Assembly (NCBI GenBank): GCA_963920765.1
Contig: OY987245.1
Span: 11,176,727-11,240,726, forward strand
Direction: 5' to 3'
DNA: 64,000 nt
Origin: Ulota crispa
Taxonomy: Eukaryota; Streptophyta; Bryopsida; Orthotrichales; Orthotrichaceae
The first letter of the stretch is position 1; each line of letters opens with the position of its first letter. The position numbers and the translations under genes were made by a program. Below are positions 1 through 10,348 of this stretch, piece by piece. The notes beneath the pieces were generated by a model, which worked only from the letters and a program-made list of their open reading frames with translations, did no database searches and was not told the DNA's origin.

Positions 1-1365
1 CATGATTCTCATCAAATGCTTACAAACTTCCCATACTTTCATTGCAAAGTATTAGTTTCCAATTTGTCTTTTTGAAGCTTTACTTATACTACTTTAACTA
101 ACTTAAATGAATTTACTTTGAAGCGTGATTATGAATTTGGGTTCTCTTTGGCCTTTGGACAGCAACTAAGCTTGTCACTGCATCACGATTATTATCTTTG
201 TTGAAGGATGAACCAAATAAGTGTTGCACTACTATGGAAATAAGACTTGGTTCCAAGTGCATGATCAAATGCTAATCTTTTACTAAATCATGCGGGTGGA
301 TATTTCCATGAAAAATCAAAATTCATTTGGATTAAGAATCCAAATGCTAGGTCTTCAAATGACATAATTAATTAATTTTGAACTATTTATGTAACTTTGA
401 ACCACACAAAAATACTTGAAGATCATTCAATGTTTGGGAATAGACATAAGCTTCCTTGATGTTCTGCATAAATTTGACAATGATTTGCATAGATCTTACA
501 AACCTTTGTTTTTAAATTATTAAATCTAGTCTTTGAACAACCTAGAATTAGTTAATTATGCCATGTCAATCAACATTTGCCTTGGATGTCCCCTCACTTA
601 CGAGCTCACTTAGGAGACAATATCTCTTCCAATGTGGCTATAAATTCTTTCAAACTTTTAAGGTTTTCTTTACCTTGTGTGGCTTTTGTACCCAAAGAAT
701 TTCAAGTGTTTTGAAAGCCCCTTTGAGAGGATTTTATACTTACAGAGCAATGTTTTTTTTTGGGCCTCATGAGGCCACTTTGTCAAAAATTGGACCAATG
801 CTCCTCTCAAAATTCTCCATTCTTGAGAGGGCATGTGGCATATGGTAGGTGAAAAAAAACACTGTTACAGAGTTACAATCCATTGATCCATTTTGAATAA
901 ACTTACAATTTACAATTTTGGATCAACCTTGCTTGTTGTAACCTCAAAACCACAACATTGGTATATTGAAACTTTGCAAAAAAAAATGCATACTTCAAAT
1001 TCAAGATGCCATGGTCTATGCTGATTTTGCTACATTATGAGACAACAATAGAATCTTCTTTGTGTTTTTTGAATTATTTTTTACCAAAGTTATTTTGTAA
1101 CAACAAAAAGCTACTTAAGTGAAAGCATCTCTAATGGTGTGTCAAACTGCTCTCCAAGCTTTTATAATGGCAATAGGAGGTAGAGAGAGCACCACAACAA
1201 TGCAACGTTTTTCACTGCAAAACCCTAAGAGCAACTTTCTCAACTTTTAAGATTGCCAAACATTCACTTTTTGTTGGAGTTCTATTTTGTCTCAGCTATT
1301 ATTGTGAAAAAAACTTGTAACTTTGATAGCTCAACAATTGCAACAATGATGCATAATATTTTTTT
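1..1365. other. AT-rich intergenic DNA
   Basis: No gene or clear repeat boundary is visible. The longest open frame (558-848, plus) has no recognisable domain, lies in AT-rich sequence and shows no coding bias, so I do not call it. Confidence 0.5.
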
Positions 1366-1671
1366 GGGAAAATTTCATGGATACCCTTGAAGTTTGCCAT
1401 ATTTTCATAGATACTCCTGCTTTTTCAGAAATTTCACAAATACCCTTGGACCAAAATTTTCAGGTATTTGTTTTGTTGTTCATGCCCCACTTCCCTTCTT
1501 CCTTTGTTCGCATGCATAACAAGAAAGAAGTATTGTGCGCACAAAGGGAGAAGGGAGTGGCATGCACAACAAAACAAAAGCTTGAAAATTCTGGTCCAAG
1601 GGTATTTGAGAAATTTCTGAAGGTATCTATGAAAATATGGCAATCTTCAAGGGTGTCCATGAAATTTTCCC
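1366..1671. repeat. Foldback MITE, GGGAAAATTTCATGGATACC family, copy 1
   Basis: The two halves are near-perfect inverted copies: the left end reads GGGAAAATTTCATGGATACC and the right end is its complement. The whole unit of about 306 bases would fold into one hairpin. Related copies lie at 13632-13952, 44756-45067 and 57399-57730. Open frames on both strands here encode similar peptides because the DNA is palindromic; they are not genes. Confidence 0.8.
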
Positions 1672-1913
1672 TATTTTTTAATGTTGGTTACCATATAAAC
1701 ATTCATCTCATCATTGCTTGATCTTTGGCAACGTACTAGCAAAGAATACCAATTGAAAATGCTCGGGAAAGTTACCGACTATAGTGTTTGCTATTGACCA
1801 AGTGGCGTGACAATCAAGGTGTCACTAGAAAAAACTTGTGTTTTTTTGGACGCATTTTTTTGGATGTCCACTTTTCTTTATGTTACAATTGATTTTAAAA
1901 CTAACATCATAAA

Positions 1914-2158
1914 CGCAATATTCGTTAATTTGGAAAAAAAATGCAATTTTGGGACTTTTGGATTTTACGTTCTTAAGAGATTTTTGATGATTTAATAAGT
2001 TTTATGATGATTTCTTCAAGACATTACATGAGTGATGAAATATCATAAAAGATTTATAAAAAAATCTCACTTTAAATCACCTAAAAATTCTCTCAAATGC
2101 AAAATTCAATATCCAAAAAATGTTATGGAAAGACTTTTTCCCAAATTAACAAATATAG
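1914..2158. repeat. MITE, CAC(C/G)ATATTCGTTAATTTGGG family, copy 1
   Basis: The left end reads CAATATTCGTTAATTTGG followed by an A run. The right end reads CCCAAATTAACAAATAT after a T run, so the termini are inverted. About ten copies of this family occur in the window. Non-coding. Confidence 0.65.
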
Positions 2159-2425
2159 ATTATTAGTCTAAAGTATGAAAAAGCAACGTATTGGTTCTGG
2201 GACTCGTTTGGCTGTTGATAAAAGAGACTTCCTGTGAGCAGTTGAATTTGTACATGGAGCTCACGATGAGTAGTGTTGTTGGCAAAGGAGCTGTTTTTCT
2301 GGAGGCACGTGAAGAGAGAGAGAGGGAAATGTTGTGCATAATAATGCTGCTGTGGCTGGCAGTCATGATCAACAGGAGGTTCGTTTTTGCAAAAGCCATG
2401 CATGGTGAGGCCTTCTTGCCAGTGA

Positions 2426-2707
2426 GTTTTTTTATGTTTTTGTCAAGGTAGAGCGACTCGTACCATAGAAAGCACGCAAGTAAGGAAAATTTGGCTAATA
2501 TTGGAAAGAATGAATGATGTGTGCACATTCATCTAATAGGTTTACTAATCTAAGCTATTTTCATTCAAAAGCTGACAAATTGTATGTTTGTTCAAGAAAA
2601 CATCTGGTAATTTCATCCATTTTTTGAGCCTAATTTTGCAGTATAGTGGTAGCCACAAGAATTTTGAGGTAAGTTATAGGCAAAAATTTGCCAATAAAAA
2701 AAACGCT
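2426..2707. repeat. Dispersed repeat with GTAAGGAAAAATTGGCTAAA core, copy 1
   Basis: A unit of roughly 280 bases beginning with a T-rich stretch, then GCAAGTAAGGAAAATTTGGC, and ending in CAAAAATTTGCCAATAAAAA. It recurs at 14413-14698, about 45070-45350 and 60338-60655, and in part near 12795-12940. The ends look like AGGGTTTT and its complement, suggesting a short terminal-repeat element. The exact limits are approximate. Confidence 0.6.
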
Positions 2708-2865
2708 ACTTCTTGCTCATGCCTTTTGATAGGGGCTGTTGCATTGACAACTCAAGAGATTTTTGATGACAAACACACTAGAAAAATTCCGTGTTTTTCT
2801 TAACGCATTTTTTTGGATGTCCATTTTTTTTGTGTTAACAATAACATCAAAGATAACATTATGAA

Positions 2866-3141
2866 TGCCATATTCATTAGATTGGGAAAAACAGATTCCC
2901 AAGTTGTGTTTTACCTGAGCCCCATTTTTTCTCCTTAAACTGTTTAAACGCCAGGTTCAAAAGTATCAGATTTGGTTTGAGCCATTGAGATTTCGTCCCT
3001 TGCAAATTCCTCCTCTCAAGCGAGGGCACATGTACCTAAAAAAAAATGCTGCTGAAACCTAAAGCTCAGTTTAAGGTGATCACTTTAAATCTAGTTTATT
3101 CCCAAAATGGACATTTCTTCCCAAATTAATAAATATGACGT
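2866..3141. repeat. MITE, CAC(C/G)ATATT family, copy 2
   Basis: Left end GCCATATTCATTAGATTGGG and right end CCCAAATTAATAAATATGAC are inverted. The interior carries an AAGGTGATCACTTTAAA palindrome shared with copies at 6643 and 10456. Confidence 0.6.
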
Positions 3142-3144
3142 TAT

Positions 3145-3380
3145 ATGAATTCTTTCTGTATTAAGCAATATTATACAAAACAAAACTTAGGGAACTATGT
3201 TGTAACAGGGAAATGTGAGAGAGAGGAAAAAATCATAGAAGAAATAGACAGAATTAAAATGTTTAATAGTTCCTTGGACGTGAACATTAGAACGCAGGGA
3301 AAACCACAGATTTGTATTTACTCACAGGGAAATGTAAAGAATTCCTGAAACTGACAGAGGGAAAATAAAAAAAGTTTGCT
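3145..3380 (+). repeat. Segment duplicated in the UPF0643-gene intron
   Basis: This stretch reads closely like 8110-8320, inside the intron of the UPF0643-like gene. Shared words include AGGGAAATGTGA, AAAAATCATAGA, AGGGAAAACCACA and ATTCCTGAAACT, in the same order. It is either the interior of a transposon present at both places or a local duplication. The open frame across it (3145-3348) is probably fortuitous. Confidence 0.6.
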
Positions 3381-3467
3381 GCTGAGGAACAGGCGAATCG
3401 CTGTGGTGAAGTTCCTTGGGCTGGTGGTAACGGACCTGTTCACCGACGCGGCCGTCTTCGAGAAATA
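3366..3467 (+). other. GC-rich, coding-like island, unidentified
   Basis: About 100 bases stand out from the AT-rich surroundings and stay open on the plus strand, ending at TAA 3465-3467. The peptide contains VVKFLGLVVTDLFTDAAVFE. I recognise no family. It may be the tail of a captured or broken gene; the opposite strand is also partly open. It directly follows the segment shared with the UPF0643-gene intron. Confidence 0.25.
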
Positions 3468-3626
3468 AATGCTGTTATTTTGGCATGTGAAAATATCTAT
3501 AGCTACTGTGACACCTGAGATGAGCGTGAGTACTTAAACTGGTGTGCAGTACTTGCCAACAAAATGAGGGGACCATATTGTCTCTCTGACAAGTTGATGC
3601 ATGGTGTACGTGAGATACTGTTCTAA

Positions 3627-4229
3627 CACGATATTCGTTAATTTGGGAAATAATCCAGATTTTGGGACTTTTCCATTTTTCATTTTTAAAAGATTTCAGA
3701 TGCTTTAGAATGAATTTTATGATGATTTTTTGAAGACCTTAAAGTAGGCGCACCCATAGTCAATTGTCTTACCTACTCCAAAACCCTTATTGTAAATTAG
3801 GAAGTGGAAATCAAAAATATTGGCATCAATTTCAAGGTTCCAATCGCAAGCATTTGTTCACAAAGATTTTTCAAAATCCAAAATCACTGAAATTGTAAGA
3901 ACCATGTGGAAGAGATGCTAAAAACAAGGCTTGTTGGTTCTTAAATAGTGAGATGGGTACTTAAAACCATCATGCAAATCACCCACAATCATCACTTTGT
4001 CACTCATAATTATCACTTAATTACCCAAAACCATTTGATTTACATTTGTTAATCCCTGACAATATCAGGTAACGCCCACAAGGACATGACAAGGATGGCT
4101 GCGCCTACCTTACATCAATGATGAAATGTCTTGAAGGAATTATAAAAAAAAAAATCACTTTAGATCACCAAAAGCAAAATTTAACGTCCCAAAATAGAAT
4201 GTGTTTTTCCCAAATTAACGAGTATGGCA
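3627..4229. repeat. MITE, CAC(C/G)ATATT family, copy 3, split by a nested element
   Basis: Starts CACGATATTCGTTAATTTGG and ends CCCAAATTAACGAGTATGG. The interior is interrupted at 3742-4110 by an AGGTAGG-family element; removing it restores a unit of about 230 bases resembling the copies at 7166 and 50970. Confidence 0.75.
3742..4110 (+). repeat. AGGTAGG(C)GCACCCATA element, copy 1 (nested)
   Basis: Ends AAGTAGGCGCACCCATA and GGCTGCGCCTACCT are inverted and flanked by TA (3740-3741 and 4111-4112), a Tc1/mariner- or Stowaway-like two-base target duplication. Full relatives lie at 15333-15725, 35753-36150 (minus) and 61529-61922. Non-coding. Confidence 0.8.
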
Positions 4230-5100
4230 TATTATGCAGTTGAAAGAGATTGGTTCAAAGAACTGCAGTTCATCACATTTCTCTACGAACTTGTCTATTG
4301 TTTGCCAGAGTACGCACATGGGCTGGATTCATAGACATTCTGTCTTCTTGTTTGATACTCTGGTGATAAGCTTAGCCATAAAAGATCAGCATGGGAAACC
4401 TCCCAAGTCCCAATTGGACGCTGACACGGACAGAGAATGAAGTTGGCGATATTAGAGCCAAGCTGTCAAAACGTTCTTGGGGTCATTTGGGAACCTTGAT
4501 AAAAATAATACTCGTACGTTAATCTGACACTGGACCAGATATGTAGCTAATGACAACCACAGATTCCACATGGACTGACTTACACTGGCATGGGTGCAAA
4601 AAAGTGGTTGATGGAGTTGCTGAAGAGCAAGGTTTTTTTTTTTGGTTTTCCGACCAATGCTTGTGTGGCATTCTTTGAAAATGGTTTGTAGATTGTAGGC
4701 TCCATCATATTTTTGGTTGGAGTTGAAAGTGGCTCCTATGCATAAATTTTTGTAGCATCATGGGATTTTTCTTATAGGCAAAAAATATTCATTAAATTTT
4801 TTTTGAAAATATCCAAATAATCATTGGCTTTACTTCATTATTGCATGTTTTGCATGGAATTGGATTAGACAATACCTCAAATAATTTTAAAGTGACAACA
4901 TCAATTTTCAATTTGACAAGAATTTTATGGAAGCCTAGACTACAGTGCAATTTTCATTATTGCAATCTGGCATTTATTGAAAAAAATTCCCCCTTTTTTT
5001 CTATAAGCTTGAAGCTCAATTTTTTTTTTTGAGGCAATTGGGCCTTAAATTGCCCAAAATAAAAACACTGCTGAAGAGTACTATGCACTATTGCACTGAG
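4230..5100. other. Intergenic, nothing recognised
   Basis: AT-rich with long A and T runs. The 68-codon frame at 4234-4440 has no recognisable motif. No repeat shared with the rest of the window was spotted. Confidence 0.4.
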
Positions 5101-5104
5101 AATA

Positions 5105-5390
5105 TCACATGCTCAAGGAATGTCCTGTCTGCAAAGCTGCAAAAGCCCCTGAATAAGCTGCAACAGCTCCGGGATAATCTTCAACAGATAAAGATTTTGT
5201 GCACTTTTTGAAGAAGAATCTGTGCTGTTCATTGAACTCCACGACATATCCGACATTCAAACCTGCGACCAATTATATCGATTCAGGCGAATAGCATCTT
5301 CGAACTCCTGCAGATGGCTAAACATGTCCTGCTTGCTAATCCTTTTGAACTTTGAAGAGAAATGATGATGATTGCGGGTATCAGAGCTGT
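5105..5390 (-). pseudogene. Unidentified gene fragment in two reading frames
   Basis: On the minus strand 5390-5263 is open with a coding-like peptide (includes SKQDMFSHLQEFEDAIRLN) between a possible acceptor (TTCTGAAG) and a CAG/GTTTGA junction. Directly after it another frame is open from 5260 to the stop at 5105-5107 (includes LSVEDYPGAVAAYSGAF, faintly TPR-like). Two adjoining open frames offset from each other suggest either a frameshifted relic or an unrecognised splice. Other minus-strand pieces with coding character lie at 6160-6260 and 6935-7120. I could not name the family. Confidence 0.35.
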
Positions 5391-5609
5391 CTTCAGAAAG
5401 AAGTGATTTTCAAATATTCATTCCAAAATCCTATGAAATGGCTAAGTTGGGACTTCTGTGAAATGAAGAAATATTGCACTATTTTAACATGAGTCCAAGT
5501 TGTTATCAATTCTTGTAATTGTGGAGAGGAAGGTCTGGCATCTCTTAATGTGTGCGTTTGTTGGGCTTGGGGTACACTCAGTCCAGCGGTTTTGCAGTTG
5601 GGTAATAAT

Positions 5610-5836
5610 AACACGATATTCATTAAAATGGGAAAAACATGTGTACCATTTTGTATTTCACCTGAATCCAAAATAGACATCTTAATTGAATTAAGGAGGT
5701 CACCTGAAACCTACTTAATGAACTTTTGTTCAAAATTCCAGACTTTTTGTCCAAAAAAAGTGTATTTCTAGATGATATATATCTCATTTCATTGGAAAAC
5801 AGTCAACGGATTCCCAATTCAATGAATATGGCAGTC
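5610..5836. repeat. MITE, CAC(C/G)ATATT family, copy 4
   Basis: Begins CACGATATTCATTAAAATGG and ends with CCCAATTCAATGAATATGGC. A further half-end, TTTTCAATGAACATGACG, follows at about 5875-5900 and may be a second, overlapping relic. Confidence 0.55.
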
Positions 5837-6278
5837 TCAGAAGAAAAACACCAAAAGTCCCAATTTGTAAGATTTTTCCCTTTTCAATGAACATGACGTT
5901 TAATACTATTGGATAAATCTAGGGCAACAAATTGCTAACTGGCCCTTACGCGATTGTTACCTTTCTTTGCATGGAAAAATTAAAAAAACAACAATTTTTT
6001 CAGGAGATGAAAGTGTAAAATGCACAATTATAATTCAAAGGTCCTATGTACACAGTCATGGGTGAAATTTAATAAACTCACAAAAAATCCAGGCTCACAA
6101 CTCTCAAAAAGTCCAGCCTCACAACTCACGAAACACCGCTCACGGTATAGCATTCCAGTAGAAGAAGCTGGCTCGGACAACAGTGCTGACTGCTTGTACC
6201 AGCCCTCAAATGACGGTGCCTTTCGAACTTTTCATATGACTGGACAATTGAAGCATTGATAGGATCTACAATGTAGAG

Positions 6279-6528
6279 CCATATTAGGTAAATTGGGAAA
6301 AATGGAGGTACCATTTTGTACTTCACCTTAATTATACAAGGAATTGTAGGCATAGCTATAGCTTAAAGTTGAAAATTATTTGATTAAATTCTTGTAGGCA
6401 ATCACTAAGATTCCAATATTGTACAAGAAATTGCATGTTTTTTTGTTATAATATGCGGAATTTTACATGATGACAGAAATAGTGAAAGTTTCAAAATGTA
6501 CTCTTTTTCCCAATTTACTTAATATGGT
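6279..6528. repeat. MITE, CAC(C/G)ATATT family, copy 5
   Basis: Ends CCATATTAGGTAAATTGGG and CCCAATTTACTTAATATGG are good inverted repeats with a non-coding interior. The phrase GAGGTACCATTTTGTACTTC is shared with the copies at 5610 and 10456. Confidence 0.65.
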
Positions 6529-6642
6529 ATTTCATTCATATGATTCTTGTTGTCCTCTATGACGTGTCCCCTCCAAAGCTGGGTCAATTTAGATTCTACT
6601 CTACTTCTCTTCAATAATGTTCTCTACCATAAACCCATCAAA

Positions 6643-6853
6643 CACAATATTCATCAAATTGGGAAAAACAGTACATTTTGGGATTTTTCAAGGTCTAAGG
6701 TGATCACCTTAAACCGAGTTCAACATTTTTTGATACATGTGCCCTCACCTAAGAGGAGGAATTTGCAAGGAAAAAAATCTTAGTTGCTTAAACTGAATTT
6801 GATATTTTCAAATTTGGTTTAAGATGACAATTTTGGATTTAATGAATATCGTG
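6643..6853. repeat. MITE, CAC(C/G)ATATT family, copy 6
   Basis: Ends CACAATATTCATCAAATTGG and TTTAATGAATATCGTG. The interior closely matches the element at 10456-10718, including GGTGATCACCTTAAA and GTGCCCTCACCTAAGAGGAG. Confidence 0.65.
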
Positions 6854-6934
6854 TTATCATCTCAGAAAGACAAGTTAATTTCCATTCAAAGCTTGCAGCG
6901 TACCTAAAGAATGTTAAGTAGGATTCGTCTCATT

Positions 6935-7120
6935 TCAATGCAATGAATTCTCGAACCCCAGCTGTTTCATAAAAAAAGACAGACACTGCACAACTTTGTG
7001 ACCTAAATTTTCCGGTTCTACGAAATTATGGCAAACTTGGGTGATTGCCTGTTCAATAGCTGTTCTGAAGGGGATGTCGAGTAGAATTTGAAATGCAGGT
7101 TTCGAGGTGTGTAGATTCAT
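6935..7120 (-). other. Possible coding fragment, minus strand
   Basis: A short open stretch with a protein-like composition (contains FQILLDIPFRTAIEQAITQV). No ATG in good context, no clear splice partners and no family recognised. It may belong to the same broken gene as 5105-5390. Confidence 0.2.
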
Positions 7121-7165
7121 ATATAGGGTAGAGAATAATAATTAGTGCCGCAGCAACAAACTTCA

Positions 7166-7379
7166 ACGCAATGTTCGTTAATTTGGGGACTTCTGAATTT
7201 CCATTTTTAAGAGTTCTTAGGTGATTTAGAATGAGTTTTACAAGAAGTGAATTATCTTGAAGGAATTATAAAAGAAGTTTCACTTTAAGTCAACAAAAAC
7301 ATATCCTTATAAATGCAAAATTCATCGTCCCAAAACGCCGTTTTGGGAAAGTGTTTTTCCCAAATTAACGAACATGGGG
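7166..7379. repeat. MITE, CAC(C/G)ATATT family, copy 7
   Basis: Left end CAATGTTCGTTAATTTGGGG and right end CCCAAATTAACGAACATGG are strongly inverted. The middle (ATTATAAAAGAAGTTTCACT) matches copy 3 and the copy in the MATE intron. Confidence 0.7.
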
Positions 7380-7625
7380 TTCTTTACCCTAAAACCAAAA
7401 GCTTAAGGAATCAACCCCAATACGATAGAGCCGCGGAACCGGACAGTATCGACAGAGAAGGAGAAAAAATCGAATGTCACAGAAACGCTGTGGATATTCA
7501 AATTGATTCATTGTCAAAACAACATGCCACGTGGCGTGACATGATAGAATGAGTTTTTCCTCCTCAATGAATACTAGAGTAAGAATCTATACAAAAATAA
7601 TGGGGGTCCTTCGACAGAAAATCAC

Positions 7626-8778
7626 TTAGGAAGACATGGTTCCCAGGAGAGTGAAAGTGGGCACGAGATTGTCATCAATGGTGAGCGAGTATCTCTCTAA
7701 ATCATACATTTCATACATGGCATGAGCCAGCTTCATGGCCACCATGTGTGCCGGCTTGTGAATGGCCTTCACTGCGTCTTCCCGGCTCGCCCATATGCAC
7801 ATCGCCAGACACTCACGCCGCTCATTCAAAATCCCATACCAGTACTGCAACACAGCACACAAAATCCCACAACAACAACACTCAGAAAAACACAAATCCT
7901 TTACAAAACTGGCACTTTTCCAAGTGACTTTCCCGCAGATCTGACGACACTGGAAGTGTTTGCAAAGTCTCAAGTCTCTGTCAATTTAAGAGGAAAAAAC
8001 TGGGGGAAAGTAAACAGTGTTTACTTATTAAGTAAATTGGGAAAAAATGCAATTTTGGTACTCTTGGATTTTGTGTTTTTCACAGCAAACTCTTTTCAAT
8101 TTCCCTTTATGGACTTACATATAAGTTTCTTGTGTATTATACAAAACGCAGGGAAATGTGACAGAGGGAAAAATCATAGATGAAGAAATACACGGAAATG
8201 TTGAACCATTCATTCAAGGTGAATAGTAACACGTAGGGAAAACCACAAATTCGTGAATACTCACAAGAAAAATGTGAAAAATTCCTGAAACTAACAGAGG
8301 GAAATTCACAAAAATTTGTTGTGTTTTTGAAGAAGATTCACTAAATGCACTTTAATAAACACAAAATCCAAAAGTCCCAAAATTGCATTTTTTCCCTATT
8401 TACTTGCTATGGTGTTAGTTAGACCGGACGTAATAGTACCTTGAGCAATCCGCCGCTGAGGCGCGCTTCTTCTTGGGCATTGGCATCGGCGTTGTACAGA
8501 GACTCACTGTCGGCGGAGACCTTGCGAACGGAGCGGAACACCACCAAATAAAACTCCCTCCCGTACAACGCCGCCAACTCCTTTAACTCCCGGTCCCAGT
8601 CGAAAAGCTCCTCCACTGGTGTCGTTAGTGGATCCGTGTACGCATACTGATTTGCTGCAAGCTCCTTCACCGAGTACACTGGTGCCTCTATCACCTTTCC
8701 AGCTTTAAGAACGAATCTCTCTCCTCCTACCTCCTCCGGCATCTTGAGCACAGTACTCCCCCGAACTAATACACACAT
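7626..8778 (-). CDS. UPF0643 family protein, two exons
   Basis: Exon 1 is 8778-8440 and exon 2 is 7844-7626 (stop 7628-7626). The 595-base intron has AG/GTAC and TTGCAG/T junctions and splices in phase 0 to give 185 residues. Family hallmarks are FYLVVFRSVRK near residue 87, SGGLLK-YWYG spanning the splice, CIWASREDAVKAIHKP, and MYEMYDLERYSL near the C-terminus. This order is that of the UPF0643 family (fission yeast PB2B2.08), whose function is unknown to me. A start at the second ATG (8742) would remove 12 residues and has a slightly better context. The exons are clearly GC-richer than the flanks. The intron holds a MITE. I know this family mainly from fungi, so its origin in a plant is notable. 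Confidence 0.75.
8018..8414. repeat. MITE inside the UPF0643-gene intron
   Basis: The inner ends AAGTAAATTGGGAAAAAATG and TTTTTTCCCTATTTACTTGC are inverted, and the outer right end reads CTATGGTG. This CAC(C/G)ATATT-family element makes up about two thirds of the intron. Its interior shares sequence with 3145-3380. Confidence 0.65.
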
Positions 8779-8791
8779 TTTTACAACATAT

Positions 8792-9485
8792 CAATCGCCA
8801 ATGATACTCACACGACTACCCACCAAGACATCCATCATGGTTAATATTCTCACTAGCTAACATCTTTTCAACGTTTTTCTATCAACACAGCTAACAGCTC
8901 CAGAGAGCGCAGGATGTTGAAAAAAAGCAAACAGCAGCAGAAAACTACAAAGGCCCAAAGCTATTTATCAAAGACCCAGTACCAAAATCTCTAATGCGAA
9001 CAACCATAACAACAACGACACAATCTAGTACGGTGTGCAAGAATCGAAATAATAAGCAAAACATAACCCATGCCAAAGTTGTCGACAGTACTGAGGAATC
9101 AACGTACATTGGCAAAGCGCGAGAGCTTTTTTTGTACAGCCAGCCAACAAATCAATCCCCAACACTCACACGACTACCCACCAAGAAATCCATCATGGGT
9201 AACATTCTCTTTAACATCTTTTCAACGTGTTTCTATCAACACAGCTCCAGAGAGCGCAGGATGTTGAAAAAAAGCAAACAGCAACAGAAAACCGCGGCAA
9301 AGCTAGTTACCAAAGACCCAGTACCAAAAACTCTAATCCGGGACTCTAGTGCGAACTGTTCTTTCATAACAACAAAAGCACAATCTATCACGGTGTGCAA
9401 GAATCGAAATGTAAAGCAAAACATAGCTCAAAGTTGTCGACAGTAGGGAGGAATCAACTTACATTGCCAGAGGGCTTCAGCTGGC
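8792..9485. repeat. Two-copy tandem duplication upstream of the UPF0643 gene
   Basis: Copy A starts near 8792 and copy B near 9153, a period of about 361 bases. Both contain CACACGACTACCCACCAAGA, CTCCAGAGAGCGCAGGATGT, AAAGACCCAGTACCAAAA and GGTGTGCAAGAATCGAAAT in the same order. The duplication begins immediately 5' of the minus-strand gene's first ATG, so it likely covers its leader or promoter. Open frames in it are not supported as genes. Confidence 0.8.
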
Positions 9486-9892
9486 AAAAGCTGGCAAAGA
9501 GCTAGAGCGTTCCTTGCAAATTAGATCGAAAAGCAGCAGCAACAACAGGTGAACTTGAAAAAGCCGATCTTCGGTTCCACCGACGTGTATTCTAAAGAGA
9601 AGAACTGCGATGTTGAATCTGAGCAATGTAGTTATAAAGAGAGACAGAGAGAGGAAGAGAATGTGTGGATTTTTCATATGAAGAAGGCGAGCATGACTCC
9701 CGCAGGAGGACACTCGGACAAAACGGGACTGTCAAGTCACGCCCCGGCTGCTGCTGGTGCTGCTGCATGAGGCAAAGCTGGAAGCTTGGCAAGGAGTCCT
9801 CGTGGGGCCAGTGAGTGAGAGATTAGATTTTCTCTCGTTTTTCTTATTCATTCTTCTGGAAGAAGCCAAGGGCAGAGCCGGAGCCGGAGATC
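9486..9892. other. GC-richer intergenic stretch
   Basis: Composition resembles the duplicated leader region rather than AT-rich spacer, with a GAGAGACAGAGAGAGG purine tract near 9640. Frames are open on both strands (9549-9770 plus, 9477-9713 minus) but show no domain or splice support. It may be distal promoter sequence of the UPF0643 gene. Confidence 0.3.
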
Positions 9893-10047
9893 AGGGTCAG
9901 GATTGGCCAACGGACGAGTCGAACGAATCTGGACGAATCTGGACGACATTCTGGTCCACGTTCAGATTCTCCGAGATTCCGTCCCGGTACAGTGAACCTG
10001 GGAGCATGGGACTTGGACTCTGTCATGTCTCTGCCTTCACTTCACTG

Positions 10048-10182
10048 AAGGTGTGTTCACACTTGGTGTTAAGAGTGGTAGTAGAGAAGGAAAAATAGAT
10101 GTATTTGGACACACTTTTAGATTGCATTCATATTATTTATAGTCTAATACCTCTTCTAATATCAAGTATGAACATATCCTTA
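10048..10182. repeat. TGTTCACACTTGGTGTTA element, copy 1 (no insertion)
   Basis: Inverted ends: GTGTGTTCACACTTGGTGTT on the left and AATATCAAGTATGAACATATCC on the right, about 135 bases. It supplies the empty site CTAATACCTCTTCTAA for the insertion seen in copy 2. Confidence 0.7.
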
Positions 10183-10348
10183 CAGCCAAAGATTAGAGTC
10201 AAGATTGGCCGACAAATGAGACAGACGAATTTAGATGAATTTGGACAACATTCTGGTCCATGTTTAGATTCTTCGAGATTCCATCCCGGTACAATGCACC
10301 TAGGACTTGGACTCTGTCATGTCTCTGCCTTTGCTTAACGTTCATTCT

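Noticed and set aside
1377-1721. 114-codon plus-strand frame and mirrored minus-strand frames
   Set aside because: They arise from the palindromic foldback element and show no domain.
8994-9446. 150-codon plus-strand frame
   Set aside because: It lies in the tandem duplication upstream of the UPF0643-like gene, is rich in K, T and S without a domain, and differs between the two copies.
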